DNA from: DASVEE01 sp036380735
Lineage (GTDB): Bacteria; Acidobacteriota; Thermoanaerobaculia; Gp7-AA8
Assembly: GCA_036380735.1 (NCBI GenBank)
Contig: DASVEE010000074.1
Location: forward strand, 15,022-79,021
DNA: 64,000 bases
Direction: 5' to 3'
In this document: positions 25,733 to 35,400 of the stretch, piece after piece
Numbering within the stretch: the stretch's first letter is position 1
How the letters are laid out: every line of letters starts with the position of its first letter
Program-made: the position numbers and the translations under genes
Notes under the pieces: generated by a model
The model's database searches: none
What the model was told of the DNA's origin: nothing
Seen by the model: the letters and a program-made list of their open reading frames with translations, nothing else

Positions 25733-27804
25733 ACGTCGAGTTTCTGACTGGTCCCGTCGCTCAAGCCCTCGGGTGGGCGCTGCTGCACCTGCTCTGGCAG
25801 GGCGCGCTCGTCGCCGGGATCCTCGCCGCTACCCTCGCCCTCCTCTCGAAACAGTCCGCCGGCGTCCGGTACGCCGTCTCGTGCGGCGCGCTCGCCCTGC
25901 TGCTCGTCCTCTTCGCGGGGACCGCGTGGCAGGCGTACGAGCCTCCCGTCGCAACCGCCACCGCGGTGACGCCGTCGCAGCCGACGCTGAAGCTCGGCCC
26001 GATTGCCTTCGTGCTTCCCGACGATCCCGCCACGCATTCGGCGACCGACCTCCTCGCCACCGCGCGCGGCCTGCTGCCCAACATCGTGATGCTATGGCTC
26101 CTCGGCGTCGCGCTCCTCTCCACCCGCCTCGCGGTGACGTGGACGCGCGCCTACCGACTTACCGCCAACACGACGCCCGCCGCCGAACAGTGGCAGCGCG
26201 CGGTCGTGCGGCTCGCCGCTGCGATGGGCCTGAAGCGCGCGGTGAGCCTGGTCCAGTCGACGACGGTCGAAGTGCCGTCCGTGATCGGCTGGCTGCGGCC
26301 CGTCGTGCTGCTCCCCGCCTCGGCGCTCAGCGGCCTCTCGATGGAACAGGTCGAGATGATCCTCGCGCACGAGCTGGCCCACGTGCGCCGTCACGATTTC
26401 TTCGTCAACTTCCTCCAGGCGCTCGCCGAGACCCTCATGTTCTACCACCCGGCCGTCTGGTGGATCTCGCGTCAGGTGCGCATCGAGCGCGAGCACTGCT
26501 GCGACGACCTCGCCGTGGCCGTGTGCGGCAAGCCGCTGCAGTACGCCCGTGCCCTCTCGCGCCTCGAAGAGCTGCGTGCCCGTGCGCCGGAGCTCGCGGT
26601 TGCCGCGAACGGCGGCTCGCTCTTCGAGCGCATCAAGCGGATCGCGACGCGCGGCGGCGACGCTGCTCCGGCACCCCGCTGGATCGCCGCGCTGGCCGTC
26701 CTCACCGTCCTCGGCGCCGCCATGGCCATGCCGTCGATGCCGCTCTTCGCCGACCGCGACGTGCCGGCGCGTGCCGCCACCTCGTCGATCGACGTCCTGC
26801 CGCCGGAACCGCCTGAGCCGCCGGACGCGCCCGAAGTTCCGGAAGTGCCCGAGTTCCCCGAAGTGCCGGAGCTCCCCGAGCTTCCCGACATCCCGGAGCC
26901 GCCCGACGCTCCCGGCCTCGCCGCGCTCGGCAACCTCGCCCATCTCGCGGAGCTTGGCAACCTCGCCGCTCTCGCGGAGCTCGGCAACCTCGCCCACCTC
27001 GACGAGCTCGGCGACCTCTCCGATCTCGATGTGGACATCGACATCGATCCCGACATCGACATCGACCACGATTTCGACATCGACATCGATGAAGACCTCG
27101 ACGTGGATGTGGACGTCGACGACAAGGTGAAGGTCAAGGTCAGGAACGGCGTCAAGCAGCAGGTGAAGCTCAAGCAGAAGGACAAGATCCTGAGCAAGGA
27201 AAAGCTCACCCTCGACGAGATCATCAGCCTCCGCGCGGTCGGCGCGACACCCGAGTACATCGCCGAAATGACGGGCATCTTCGGTGACTCGCTGACACTC
27301 GGCACGGCGACAGCGCTCAGCGTCCACGGCGTCAACGCCGCGTACGTCCGCGACATCCGCGGCGCCTTCGGCAACGATCTCGACGCGGGCGACATCCTCG
27401 CCCTGCGCATTCACGACCTCACCCCCGCCTACGCGCGCCAGATGCGCGACGTGCTCGGCGGCTCGCTCACGCTGAAACAGTTGCTGCCGATGAAGATCCA
27501 CGACGTCGACCCGGCGTTCGTCCGCGAGATGCGCGCTCTCTTCGGCAACCAGCTCGCGGTCAACGAAATCGTCGGCCTGCGCATCCACGACGTCTCGCGC
27601 GAGTACGTCACCGCGATCCGCTCCGCGGGCGTCGACGTGAAGACCGCCCGTGAGGCGATGTCGCTGCAGATCGCCGACGTCGACCTCGACATGGTGAAGC
27701 AGCTCGCCGCCGCCGGTTACAAGAACCTCTCCGTCCGCGAGCTCGTCCGCCTCAGCCACGCCGGTCTGACGGTCCGCGAGCTCGAGCAGTACCGCAAACA
27801 GTAG
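25729..27804 (+). CDS. BlaR1/MecR1-like M56 membrane metallopeptidase with repeat-rich tail
   Basis: The 691-residue protein has N-terminal transmembrane helices and the M56 zinc site HELAHVRRH (His214, His218), followed by a conserved EREHCCDD block. It senses a signal outside and cleaves or activates cleavage of BlaI. Normal family members end in a penicillin-binding sensor; here that is replaced by a Pro-Glu-rich linker (365-395), four LAxLGNLAHL-type repeats (400-430), an acidic DVDIDID stretch (435-470), and then about seven copies of the 28-residue repeat with core VxxxYVREMR. No serine sensor motif is visible. So it is a BlaR1 with an unrelated sensor. Confidence 0.9.
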   Translation: MNVEFLTGPVAQALGWALLHLLWQGALVAGILAATLALLSKQSAGVRYAVSCGALALLLVLFAGTAWQAYEPPVATATAVTPSQPTLKLGPIAFVLPDDPATHSATDLLATARGLLPNIVMLWLLGVALLSTRLAVTWTRAYRLTANTTPAAEQWQRAVVRLAAAMGLKRAVSLVQSTTVEVPSVIGWLRPVVLLPASALSGLSMEQVEMILAHELAHVRRHDFFVNFLQALAETLMFYHPAVWWISRQVRIEREHCCDDLAVAVCGKPLQYARALSRLEELRARAPELAVAANGGSLFERIKRIATRGGDAAPAPRWIAALAVLTVLGAAMAMPSMPLFADRDVPARAATSSIDVLPPEPPEPPDAPEVPEVPEFPEVPELPELPDIPEPPDAPGLAALGNLAHLAELGNLAALAELGNLAHLDELGDLSDLDVDIDIDPDIDIDHDFDIDIDEDLDVDVDVDDKVKVKVRNGVKQQVKLKQKDKILSKEKLTLDEIISLRAVGATPEYIAEMTGIFGDSLTLGTATALSVHGVNAAYVRDIRGAFGNDLDAGDILALRIHDLTPAYARQMRDVLGGSLTLKQLLPMKIHDVDPAFVREMRALFGNQLAVNEIVGLRIHDVSREYVTAIRSAGVDVKTAREAMSLQIADVDLDMVKQLAAAGYKNLSVRELVRLSHAGLTVRELEQYRKQ

Positions 27805-27817
27805 GAGACCTCACACC

Positions 27818-28789
27818 ATGCGCAGACAGATTGCCGCAGTGACGCTGTTCCTCCTCGCCGCCACGACGCCGTCCTTCGCCGAGGAGCTGCGCGGCTCCTG
27901 GGCCGCCAAGCTGCAGAAAGATCCGTCGAAAGTCCACGTGCAGCTCCACTACGAGCGCAGCAACCACGGAAACACGATGCCGCTGGCGTCGTTCACCGGC
28001 CTCACCTCCGCCCAGATGAACGCCGCGACGTCGACGCCGGTGCAGTTCGGCCTCAAGCGCGAAGCCGGCAGCGTCGCCTTCGACGGCGCGTTCAAGAACG
28101 GTCACGGCGGCGGCGAGTTCGTCTTCACGCCCAACGAGGCGTACTACCAGACGATCCAGAACCTCGGCGTGCCGCTCGGCAAGTTCGAGCGCAAGCGGGA
28201 GCGCGTCGAAACGCTCTTCTCGCTCGCGCTGCTCGACGTCTCGACGGCGTTCATCCGCTCGATGATCGCCGAGGGGTATCGCGTCGACCTCGATGACTAC
28301 ATGTCGATGCGCATCTTCGACGTCACGCCGGAGCTCATCCGCGAGATGCGCGCACTCGGCTATAACCTCAGCGCGGAGAAGCTGGTCGAGACGCAGGTTC
28401 ACAAGGTCACACCGGAGTACATCCGCGCGATGCGCGCGTCCGGCTGGGGCGACCTGCCGCTCGACGACCTCGTCTCCAGCCGCATCCATAAGGTGACGCC
28501 GGAGTTTTCGGCCGAGATGAAGGCCGCCGGCTACCGCCTCGACTTCGACGACCTCACCGCCTTCCGCATCCACGGCGTCACCACGGAGTTCATCCGCGAG
28601 CTCCGCGCCCTCGGCTACACCAAAGTCGACGCCGACGACCTCGTCGCCATGCGCATCCACCGAGTCACCCCCCAGTTCATTCGCGAGCTCCGCGAAGCGG
28701 GGTATGAAGGCGTCCCGGTGGACAAGCTGGTGTCGATGCGCATCCACGGCGTGGACGCCGCGATGGTCAAGAAGATGAACAAGAAGTAG
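27818..28789 (+). CDS. Exported protein of 28-29 residue repeats (same repeat as BlaR1 tail)
   Basis: The 323-residue protein has a signal peptide (1-21), a globular part (22-135) with a GxGGGEFVF block, and then seven tandem units of 28-29 residues. Each unit reads close to IHxVTPEFIRELRALGY followed by 11-12 residues ending LVxMR. The same repeat makes up the C-terminal part of the BlaR1-like protein. The gene starts 14 bases after the BlaR1 stop with GGAG before the ATG, so the three genes form one operon. The likely role is a partner or ligand module of the BlaR1 sensor; this is inference. The repeat family has no function I can name. Confidence 0.85.
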   Translation: MRRQIAAVTLFLLAATTPSFAEELRGSWAAKLQKDPSKVHVQLHYERSNHGNTMPLASFTGLTSAQMNAATSTPVQFGLKREAGSVAFDGAFKNGHGGGEFVFTPNEAYYQTIQNLGVPLGKFERKRERVETLFSLALLDVSTAFIRSMIAEGYRVDLDDYMSMRIFDVTPELIREMRALGYNLSAEKLVETQVHKVTPEYIRAMRASGWGDLPLDDLVSSRIHKVTPEFSAEMKAAGYRLDFDDLTAFRIHGVTTEFIRELRALGYTKVDADDLVAMRIHRVTPQFIRELREAGYEGVPVDKLVSMRIHGVDAAMVKKMNKK

Positions 28790-28904
28790 GACGATGGGAC
28801 GAATGGGACCCATCTAACACCAGCCTGTAAAACAATAGCCGGCGCCCTTCATCAAGTCGGGCGCCGGCCTTTGTCCTATTCGTCCTATAGGTCCTATCGT
28901 TCCC
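28790..28904 (+). repeat. Family A repeat, inverted arms around a terminator (locus A7)
   Basis: A short left arm begins directly after the repeat-protein stop; the right arm (28872-28904) is sense for the VIT gene. Between them lies a separate GC-rich hairpin. The two arms can pair outside it. Confidence 0.9.
28838..28872. terminator. Intrinsic terminator, usable both ways
   Basis: Perfect 10-bp stem GCCGGCGCCC / GGGCGCCGGC with an 11-base loop, followed by CTTTG on the plus strand and TATTGTTTT on the minus strand. Confidence 0.8.
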
Positions 28905-28909
28905 TGTCG

Positions 28910-31900
28910 TTACTTCACATTCACGGCGGCCACGTAGCGGATGTCTCCCCCGCCCTGTACGAGGCGGAACGGGTGGATCTCCACGTCGGGGCCGTCGCCG
29001 CGCATCACTACGACCAGGCCGCGGCTGACGCCCATGGGGCCGGCGGAGAAGTAGCGCACGCCGATGTGGTACGTGCCGCGCTCGACGCGCTCCGTGCGGA
29101 TCACTTCGGGGCCGAGGCCCTGCGTGATGTCCTGGTAGAGCGTCAGGCCGGACTTCGTCTGCTTGTTGCTGTAGAAGCACTCCTCGTTGCGCGGATCGGT
29201 CACGTGCAGGTCGACGTCGTTGGCGTCCGTCTCCCACGCCAGCGTCACGCGCAGCGCGTCGCGGCGGGTGAGGTCGACGTTGTACTCGCGCGCCCGGTCC
29301 TGAATCTCACGCTGGCGCGCCGGCTCCTTTGCCAGCCACGCGCGGTAGACGTAGCCGAGCTCCTCGCGCACCACGCGCTGGACGTCGCCGTACCAGCCGG
29401 GGAACGTCTGGCGCGTCGCCGATTCGAGGACGCGTGCGGCTTCTTCGATCCGCCCGTCCTGCCACAGCATCAGCGCGAGGTGGCGGTACGAGTTCACGCG
29501 ATCCGGCCGCACCGACAGCGCCTTCCGCAAAGGCGCCTCGGCCAGCTTGGCCTTCCGCGCCCGCAGCAGCAGCAACCCGGCGCGCTGCAGCAGCTCCGTC
29601 TTCGCAGGCGCCACTTCGATGAGTGACGCGTAGGCGCGCGCCGATTCACTCTCGTTGCCGAGATGCTCGCCGGCCAGGCCGAGCACCTCATACACCTGCG
29701 GGTTCTCCGGGTCGTACGGCTGCCAGCGGAGCGCGAGCTCGCGGAGGCGCGTCCACTCGTTGTGCGCGGCGAGCACTTCGCTGAGCTGGTTGTACAGCTC
29801 CCGATCCTTCGGGTTCGCGCGCAGCTTCGTTTCGAGCTCCTCGATGCGTGCGCGCGACGGAGTCTGCACCTTCGTCCAGCTCCGGTCCTGGCGCTTCTGC
29901 TCGGGCGCCGGAACCGGCGGAGGAGGCGGTGGCGGCGGCGCGACCGTGGCGGGCGCGCGCGGTGGCGGCGGTGCATTGGCCGGTGCCTGCTGCGTCACGG
30001 TGATCGATTCGGCCACGCTGCCGGCGCGCATAGGCTCTTCCGGCGGCATCACGAAATCGGCGGCGGGCGCGGCGCCGGCGGTGGCCGAAACCTCGCTGCC
30101 GACGGCCACTCCCTGCACGCTGTCCTCCATCACCGGTTGTGTGGGCACCGCCTGCGGCACGATCACGGGCGGTGCGGTCTTGGTCGCGCCACGCTCCCGG
30201 CGCATCACGGGTGGCGGCGGCGGAACCGGCATCGGCATCGGCGCCACCAGCATGTCATTGCCGCGACGGTCGATGCGGGCGATGCCGCCGGCGTCGATCG
30301 TCAGGATGGCGGCGAGCGCGCGGCGGTCGAGGCCGAAGCGCTGGTACTCCCATTCGCTTTCGAGCACGAGCATCGTCGTGCGGGGGATGACGACGCGCTG
30401 CTCGACGCTGACTTTCACCTGCTCGGTGGCCAGCGCGCGGCGCACGGCCTCGGACGGTTCATTGGCTTCGCGCTCGGCGAGGTAATCGAGATACGCGCGG
30501 TAGGCCTCGCGCTCGAGCAGCGGCGCGAACGTACCGGACGGCAGCGTCGATGACGTGGCGATGGACGTGCCGCCGAGGCGCACGGCCGGCTCGGCGGCGG
30601 CTTTGAGCTTGCCGAGGACGATGACTTCATCGCCCGGCTGCACGTCGTCGAAGTGGGTGGGGTACACCCATTCGGCCGAGGAGTCGCTGGCGTCGAACGA
30701 GACGCCGAGGGGGCGGCTCAGCGCGGCCGCGGCTTCACGGGCGCTGGTGACGAGCGAGTCGGTGAACGGCACGTCGACGATGCGGCCACGGCCGGCGGTC
30801 AGTGTCCGCGCGATCGGCGCGTCCTGACGGCTGCCGAGGATCAGCGCGTGCACGGTGGCGGTGGCGGGGATGGCGCGGATCGCGTCGGTGACGTCCTTGC
30901 GGTCCGTGTTGCCGAGCGTGGCCACGAGGTCGCTGGCGACGACGATGGCGCGCGCCGGGCGGTCCTGGGCGTTGCGGCCGACGTCGCGGAGGAGCGCGCC
31001 GAGATCGGTGCCGCCGAGAAAGTGGCGTTTGCGGATGAGGCCCGCGATGGTGCGGGCGACGTCGATCGCCGTGCCGCTCGCGAGCGGCGCCAGCTCCTGA
31101 TCGAAGGCGATGACCTGCACGCGGTCCTGCGGCGGGAGCGCGTAGAGCATCGCTTCGAACGCGCGGATGCGATGCTCGGCGCCCTCGGCCGAGGAGGCGG
31201 AGGTGTCGAAGTAGAAGAGCCAGTCGTGCGCGGCCGCGCCGTTCCGGCGCGTCACCTCGGGGCGGAAGGCCGCGAGATAGAAGTCGCCCGCTTTCAGCAC
31301 GCGGCTGCGCGAGGCTTCGCTCGTCGGCCGCCACGACAGCACGATGTCGGTCGGCGGCGTGTAGTCGCGCTCCTCGAGCGTGATGACTTCCGCCGTGGAG
31401 CGGGAGGCTCCGGACGGGCCACTGATGGCGGAGGAGGCGGCCTTGGCCGCGGCGCCAACCTGCTCTTCACCGGGCAGCGCGGCGACGACTCCGCGGAAGG
31501 TAAACTTGTTGACCTTCTGCATGCCCCGCAACGGCAGCGTGTACGTACGGACGCCGTCGCGCAGCGGGAGGAGCGCGGTGTAGGAGAGGACGATCGTCAC
31601 CGGCGCGTTCGCCTCGATGGGGAAGATGCGCGCGGAGAAGCGGTTCCCCTGGTCCTGTTCGAGCAGGGCCGGGTCGCGCATCTGATGGAGGAACTGCTCG
31701 TACACCTGGTTCGCGCGCAGCCGCTCGACGACCTCCCCTTCCATGAGGTGGCCGTTGACGTCTTTGGCGAAGCGGCTGATGGCCGCGTTCGGCGGCAGCG
31801 TGCAGGTGAAGCGTCCCTCGATGCGCCGGTTCTGCGGATTGCGGAAGCGGAACTCGAGCTCGGTCAGGGAGAGCATCCCCTGGATGGCGGTCCGCGCCTG

Positions 31901-32113
31901 CAGCTCTTCGAGGATGAGCTCCTGCCCGTCGGGATCGGAGAAGGTGACCGGCGGCGACGGCGGAGCGGCGCTGCGCTCAGTCTGAGCGAGCGCGACGGGC
32001 TCGGGCACCGGCGGCGCCGCCTTCTGAAGCTCCTGCGGCGCCGCCCAGAGGAAAAGACAGATCACCGTCGCAAGGAGGAGGGCGCCGGTGAGGGTGAGGG
32101 TGCGAGTGTTCAT
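28910..32113 (-). CDS. Exported VIT and von Willebrand factor A domain protein with TPR
   Basis: The 1067-residue protein begins with a signal anchor (residues 7-26). A VIT domain (60-210) with RRIEGRFTCTLPPNAAISRF precedes a VWA domain (295-480) whose metal site starts DTSASS and continues with RVQVIAFDQEL and GGTDLGALL. A Pro-rich segment (about 640-720) leads to TPR repeats (780-920) and a C-terminal DUF2135-type domain with VTLAWETDANDVDLHV. VIT/VWA proteins assemble with partner proteins at the envelope; here the terminal domain may bind carbohydrate or protein. It is monocistronic and convergent with the BlaR1 operon. Confidence 0.9.
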   Translation of the reverse strand: MNTRTLTLTGALLLATVICLFLWAAPQELQKAAPPVPEPVALAQTERSAAPPSPPVTFSDPDGQELILEELQARTAIQGMLSLTELEFRFRNPQNRRIEGRFTCTLPPNAAISRFAKDVNGHLMEGEVVERLRANQVYEQFLHQMRDPALLEQDQGNRFSARIFPIEANAPVTIVLSYTALLPLRDGVRTYTLPLRGMQKVNKFTFRGVVAALPGEEQVGAAAKAASSAISGPSGASRSTAEVITLEERDYTPPTDIVLSWRPTSEASRSRVLKAGDFYLAAFRPEVTRRNGAAAHDWLFYFDTSASSAEGAEHRIRAFEAMLYALPPQDRVQVIAFDQELAPLASGTAIDVARTIAGLIRKRHFLGGTDLGALLRDVGRNAQDRPARAIVVASDLVATLGNTDRKDVTDAIRAIPATATVHALILGSRQDAPIARTLTAGRGRIVDVPFTDSLVTSAREAAAALSRPLGVSFDASDSSAEWVYPTHFDDVQPGDEVIVLGKLKAAAEPAVRLGGTSIATSSTLPSGTFAPLLEREAYRAYLDYLAEREANEPSEAVRRALATEQVKVSVEQRVVIPRTTMLVLESEWEYQRFGLDRRALAAILTIDAGGIARIDRRGNDMLVAPMPMPVPPPPPVMRRERGATKTAPPVIVPQAVPTQPVMEDSVQGVAVGSEVSATAGAAPAADFVMPPEEPMRAGSVAESITVTQQAPANAPPPPRAPATVAPPPPPPPPVPAPEQKRQDRSWTKVQTPSRARIEELETKLRANPKDRELYNQLSEVLAAHNEWTRLRELALRWQPYDPENPQVYEVLGLAGEHLGNESESARAYASLIEVAPAKTELLQRAGLLLLRARKAKLAEAPLRKALSVRPDRVNSYRHLALMLWQDGRIEEAARVLESATRQTFPGWYGDVQRVVREELGYVYRAWLAKEPARQREIQDRAREYNVDLTRRDALRVTLAWETDANDVDLHVTDPRNEECFYSNKQTKSGLTLYQDITQGLGPEVIRTERVERGTYHIGVRYFSAGPMGVSRGLVVVMRGDGPDVEIHPFRLVQGGGDIRYVAAVNVK

Positions 32114-32166
32114 GCCGCATTGGACGGCGGAGGGTGGCGGAAAGAAACCAGCGGTTGCGGTGCACG

Positions 32167-32228
32167 GGGGAAACGATGGGACGAATAGGACGAATGGGAC
32201 CTATAGGACGAATAGGACGGAAAGGACT
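32167..32228 (+). repeat. Family A repeat, single arm (locus A8)
   Basis: Plus-oriented array starting GGGGGAAACGATGGGACG in the gap between the divergent VIT gene and the giant secreted-protein gene. No plus-strand gene precedes it, so it is one of the few copies that do not follow a stop codon. Confidence 0.85.
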
Positions 32229-32463
32229 ACAGACTAGCTTCGCCTGACGGGGTGGCGCGAAGCGCCGGATGAGGGGGCGCGGCACATCAGCAACGCCGCG
32301 CAAAGTGATGTGCCTGTCGGGCTCAACCGCCTGTCACTCAAAAAAGTGATCCCATCGACAATGGTCACCGGTTAGAATCTCAGCGGGTCAAAATAACCTG
32401 CGGTGCCCCGGTCGTGGCGGACCTTGGTCTGCCCACGGTCAACTTCGTCCAGTCGGAGCTTCG
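32229..32463 (+). promoter_or_regulatory. Hairpin-rich region upstream of the giant secreted-protein gene
   Basis: Four hairpins lie in a row: GGCGC-GAA-GCGCC (32254-32266), which competes with GCTTCGC (32237-32243) pairing GCGAAGC (32257-32263); a perfect 9-bp stem GGCACATCA/TGATGTGCC (32281-32314); TCACT/AGTGA (32334-32349) with an A-rich loop; and CCAT/ATGG (32352-32364). A -10-like TAGAAT (32373-32378) lies 85 bases before the ATG. The region matches no riboswitch I know. If transcription starts after the TAGAAT, the hairpins are DNA or upstream RNA features. Confidence 0.4.
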
Positions 32464-35400
32464 ATGATTCACCATGCGTGCAGGACCGCGCTCGTCGCGG
32501 TCGTCGTCATTCTCTTTGCCACGGCCGCCATGGCCGGCAACTTCACGTTGTCGCCCACGGCGCAACTCGTCGGCACTCACGACTGGACGCAGCCGCTCAA
32601 CTGGCTGGAGAACGGCCTGCCGACGCTCACCTACCCCGGCCAGAACGCCGGCGACGCGGTGACGGTCAGCGGTCTGGCGGGCGTCACCGTCTACGTCGGG
32701 GACTCGATCCCGAACGCGGTCACGCTCTCCGTCGCCACCGCGACCGTCAACATCACCTCTGGTGGCTCGCTGAGCCTCACCGGCACCTCCGGCGTCACCA
32801 GCGGCGGCACGCTGAAGGTCAGCGGCGGCACGCTGGCCAATGCGGGGACGCTCAACTTCGCGGGCGGCACCGAGTTCCGCTGGGCCGACGGCATCGTCGA
32901 AGGCAGCGGCACGACGAAGGTCAACATCTTTACCACCACCGGCGCCCGCGCCTTCATCGAGGGCAGCGGCAGCGCGACGCTGAACGGGCAGACGCTCGAA
33001 GTGGCCGGCGGCCAGCTCACCTACAAGAACGGCGGCATGCTCGACCTGACGAATGGCGCGAACATCACCGTCACCGCCGGATCCATGGAAGCGCAGAGCG
33101 CCGGCACGTGGAGCAGCTCCGACGCCACCGGCTCGGTGAAGATCGGCGGCTCCACCTCCTTCACCATCCCCGTGACGATGGTCAGCACCGTGCGCATCGA
33201 AGCGCAGGTGATCAACGACGGCGGCATCTACGTCGACAACGGCAACCTCGAACTGGCCGGCGGCGGCGCGCACACCGGCGTCTTCCAGTCGACGAACGTG
33301 GGCTCCACCGTCGCCTTCGACGGCGGTACGCACATCCTCACCGGCGTTTCGCTCACCGGCGCCGGCTACGCGAGAGTGGAGAGCGGCAGCGTCTCGCTCG
33401 CCGGCACCGTCGCCTCCACCGTCAACCGCTTCCGCCTCCGCGGCGGCAGCATCACCGGCAGCGGCGCGCTGAACGTCTCCTCGATCTTCGAATGGGAGGG
33501 CGGAGCCATCAACGGCACCGGCGGCGCCGTCACGCTGAGCAACGGCGCCGAGCTGCGGGGCGGCACGAGCGGCATGACGCTGAACGGCCGGCAACTCGCG
33601 CTCACCGGCGGCACGATGCAGTACGACGCCTCGAACCCGCTGCGCATGGAGAACAACGCGGAGCTGGTCGTCGAGACCGGCGCCATCCTCGAGCTGGAGT
33701 ACGACCAGCCGATCGACTCCGACGGCACCGCGAAGATCACGAACCGCGGCGAGATCATCCGCGTCGGCAGCGTCATCGCCCACGCACCGCGGCCCCGCCG
33801 CATCACCGTCAATCCGGCCAGCACCGCCACCATCTACGCCGCCGTCCACACCAGCGGTGGAGCGATCCGCAGCTACGGCGGCTATCTCGGGATCGCCGGC
33901 GGCGGCACGCACAACAACGCGACGTTCGAGCCGAGCACCGTCGCCGACACCATCGACTTCAGCGGCGGCACGCACACGCTGACCGGCACGTTCGCGCTCC
34001 CCGGCGCCGGGCCGCTCACGCTCTCCGCGGGCACGCTCACCACCAACACCTCCGTCGTCATCCCCACCGCCGCCACGTTCGTGCAGAACGGCGGCACGCT
34101 CAACGGCACCGCCGACGTGATGAACAACGGCGCGTTCTACTGGAACGGCGGCGACCACGACGGCAGTGCGCGCGTCGTCAACAACCGCGCGTTCTATCTC
34201 GCCGGCACCACCGGCACCATGCGCCTGAAGTCGAGCCGCCAGCTCGTCAACGCGAAGGACCTCTACTTCACCTCGGCCACGAACCCGCTGGAGATCAACG
34301 ACGCGGCGCTCCTGGAGAACCGCGACCAGTTCATCATCAGCGTCGACGGCTCGATCACCACCGCGGGCGGCACGACGCGGCGCATCGACAACACCGGCTC
34401 GCTCGTGCGCAGCGCCGGCAGCGGCATCTTCCGCATCTGGGTGCCGCTCAACCTGTCGGCCAGCGGCCGGGCCGTCGTCGACGCGGGCTACCTCGAGCTC
34501 ACCGGCGGCGGCACCAGCACCGGCACGAGCGTCGGCTTCGACCTCACCGGCATCGCCACCAAAGTCCGCATCGCCGGCGGCACCTACAACCTCGGCCCCG
34601 GTACCAGCGTCACGATGAGCGGCGCGTCGTCGCTCTTCTTCGTCGATGGCGGCATCGCCAACTTCACCGCGAACCTCAGCATCCCGCGCGTCTATCTCCA
34701 CACCGGCTCGATCGACGGCAGCGGCACGCTGACCGTGACGGAGACGCTGACGTGGACCGGCGGCGCGATGAACGGCAGCGGCACCACGCTGATCGACACG
34801 GGCGCAACGCTCGACGCCTCCTCGCAGAACGCCCGTTCCGCCATGACCCGCACGATCCGCAACCGAGGGACGTTCAGCCTCGACCCGACGGTCAGCCTCA
34901 CGCTGACCGCGGCCGCGATCCAGAACGAGGGGACGTTCAACCTCAGCGGCGACGGCGCGATCGCCAGCGGCGCCACCGCGGGCTCCATCAACAACCAGGG
35001 GCTGATGCGCAAGATCAACGGCACGGCCAATCTCGGCACGCGCATCGACGTGCCGCTGACGAACGCCGCCGGCGCCACGCTCAGCTCGCAGATCGCCAAC
35101 ACGAACCTCATCCTCAACGGCGGCGGCAGCAACAGCGGCACGCTCGATTTCGGCACCGCGCTGGCGACGATCGACATCTTCGGCGGCACCTTCACGTACA
35201 ACGGCGGCGCGGTGACCGGCGACGGCATCGTCCGCGTCAACGGCACGGGCACGCTGCAGCTCGGCGCCAACCTCACCGTGCCGCAGTTCGAGCTGCAGCC
35301 GGGCGGCACGCTCGACGGCACCGCCAACCTCACCATCGCGAACAGCGGCCGCTGGAGCGGCGGCACGATGCGCGGCGGCGCGACCAGCGTCATCATCCCC

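Noticed and set aside
32281..32364. Known riboswitch (c-di-GMP, SAM or others)
   Set aside because: A CGCAAAG string recalls the c-di-GMP-I class, but the rest of that consensus is absent, and there is no clear leader transcript.
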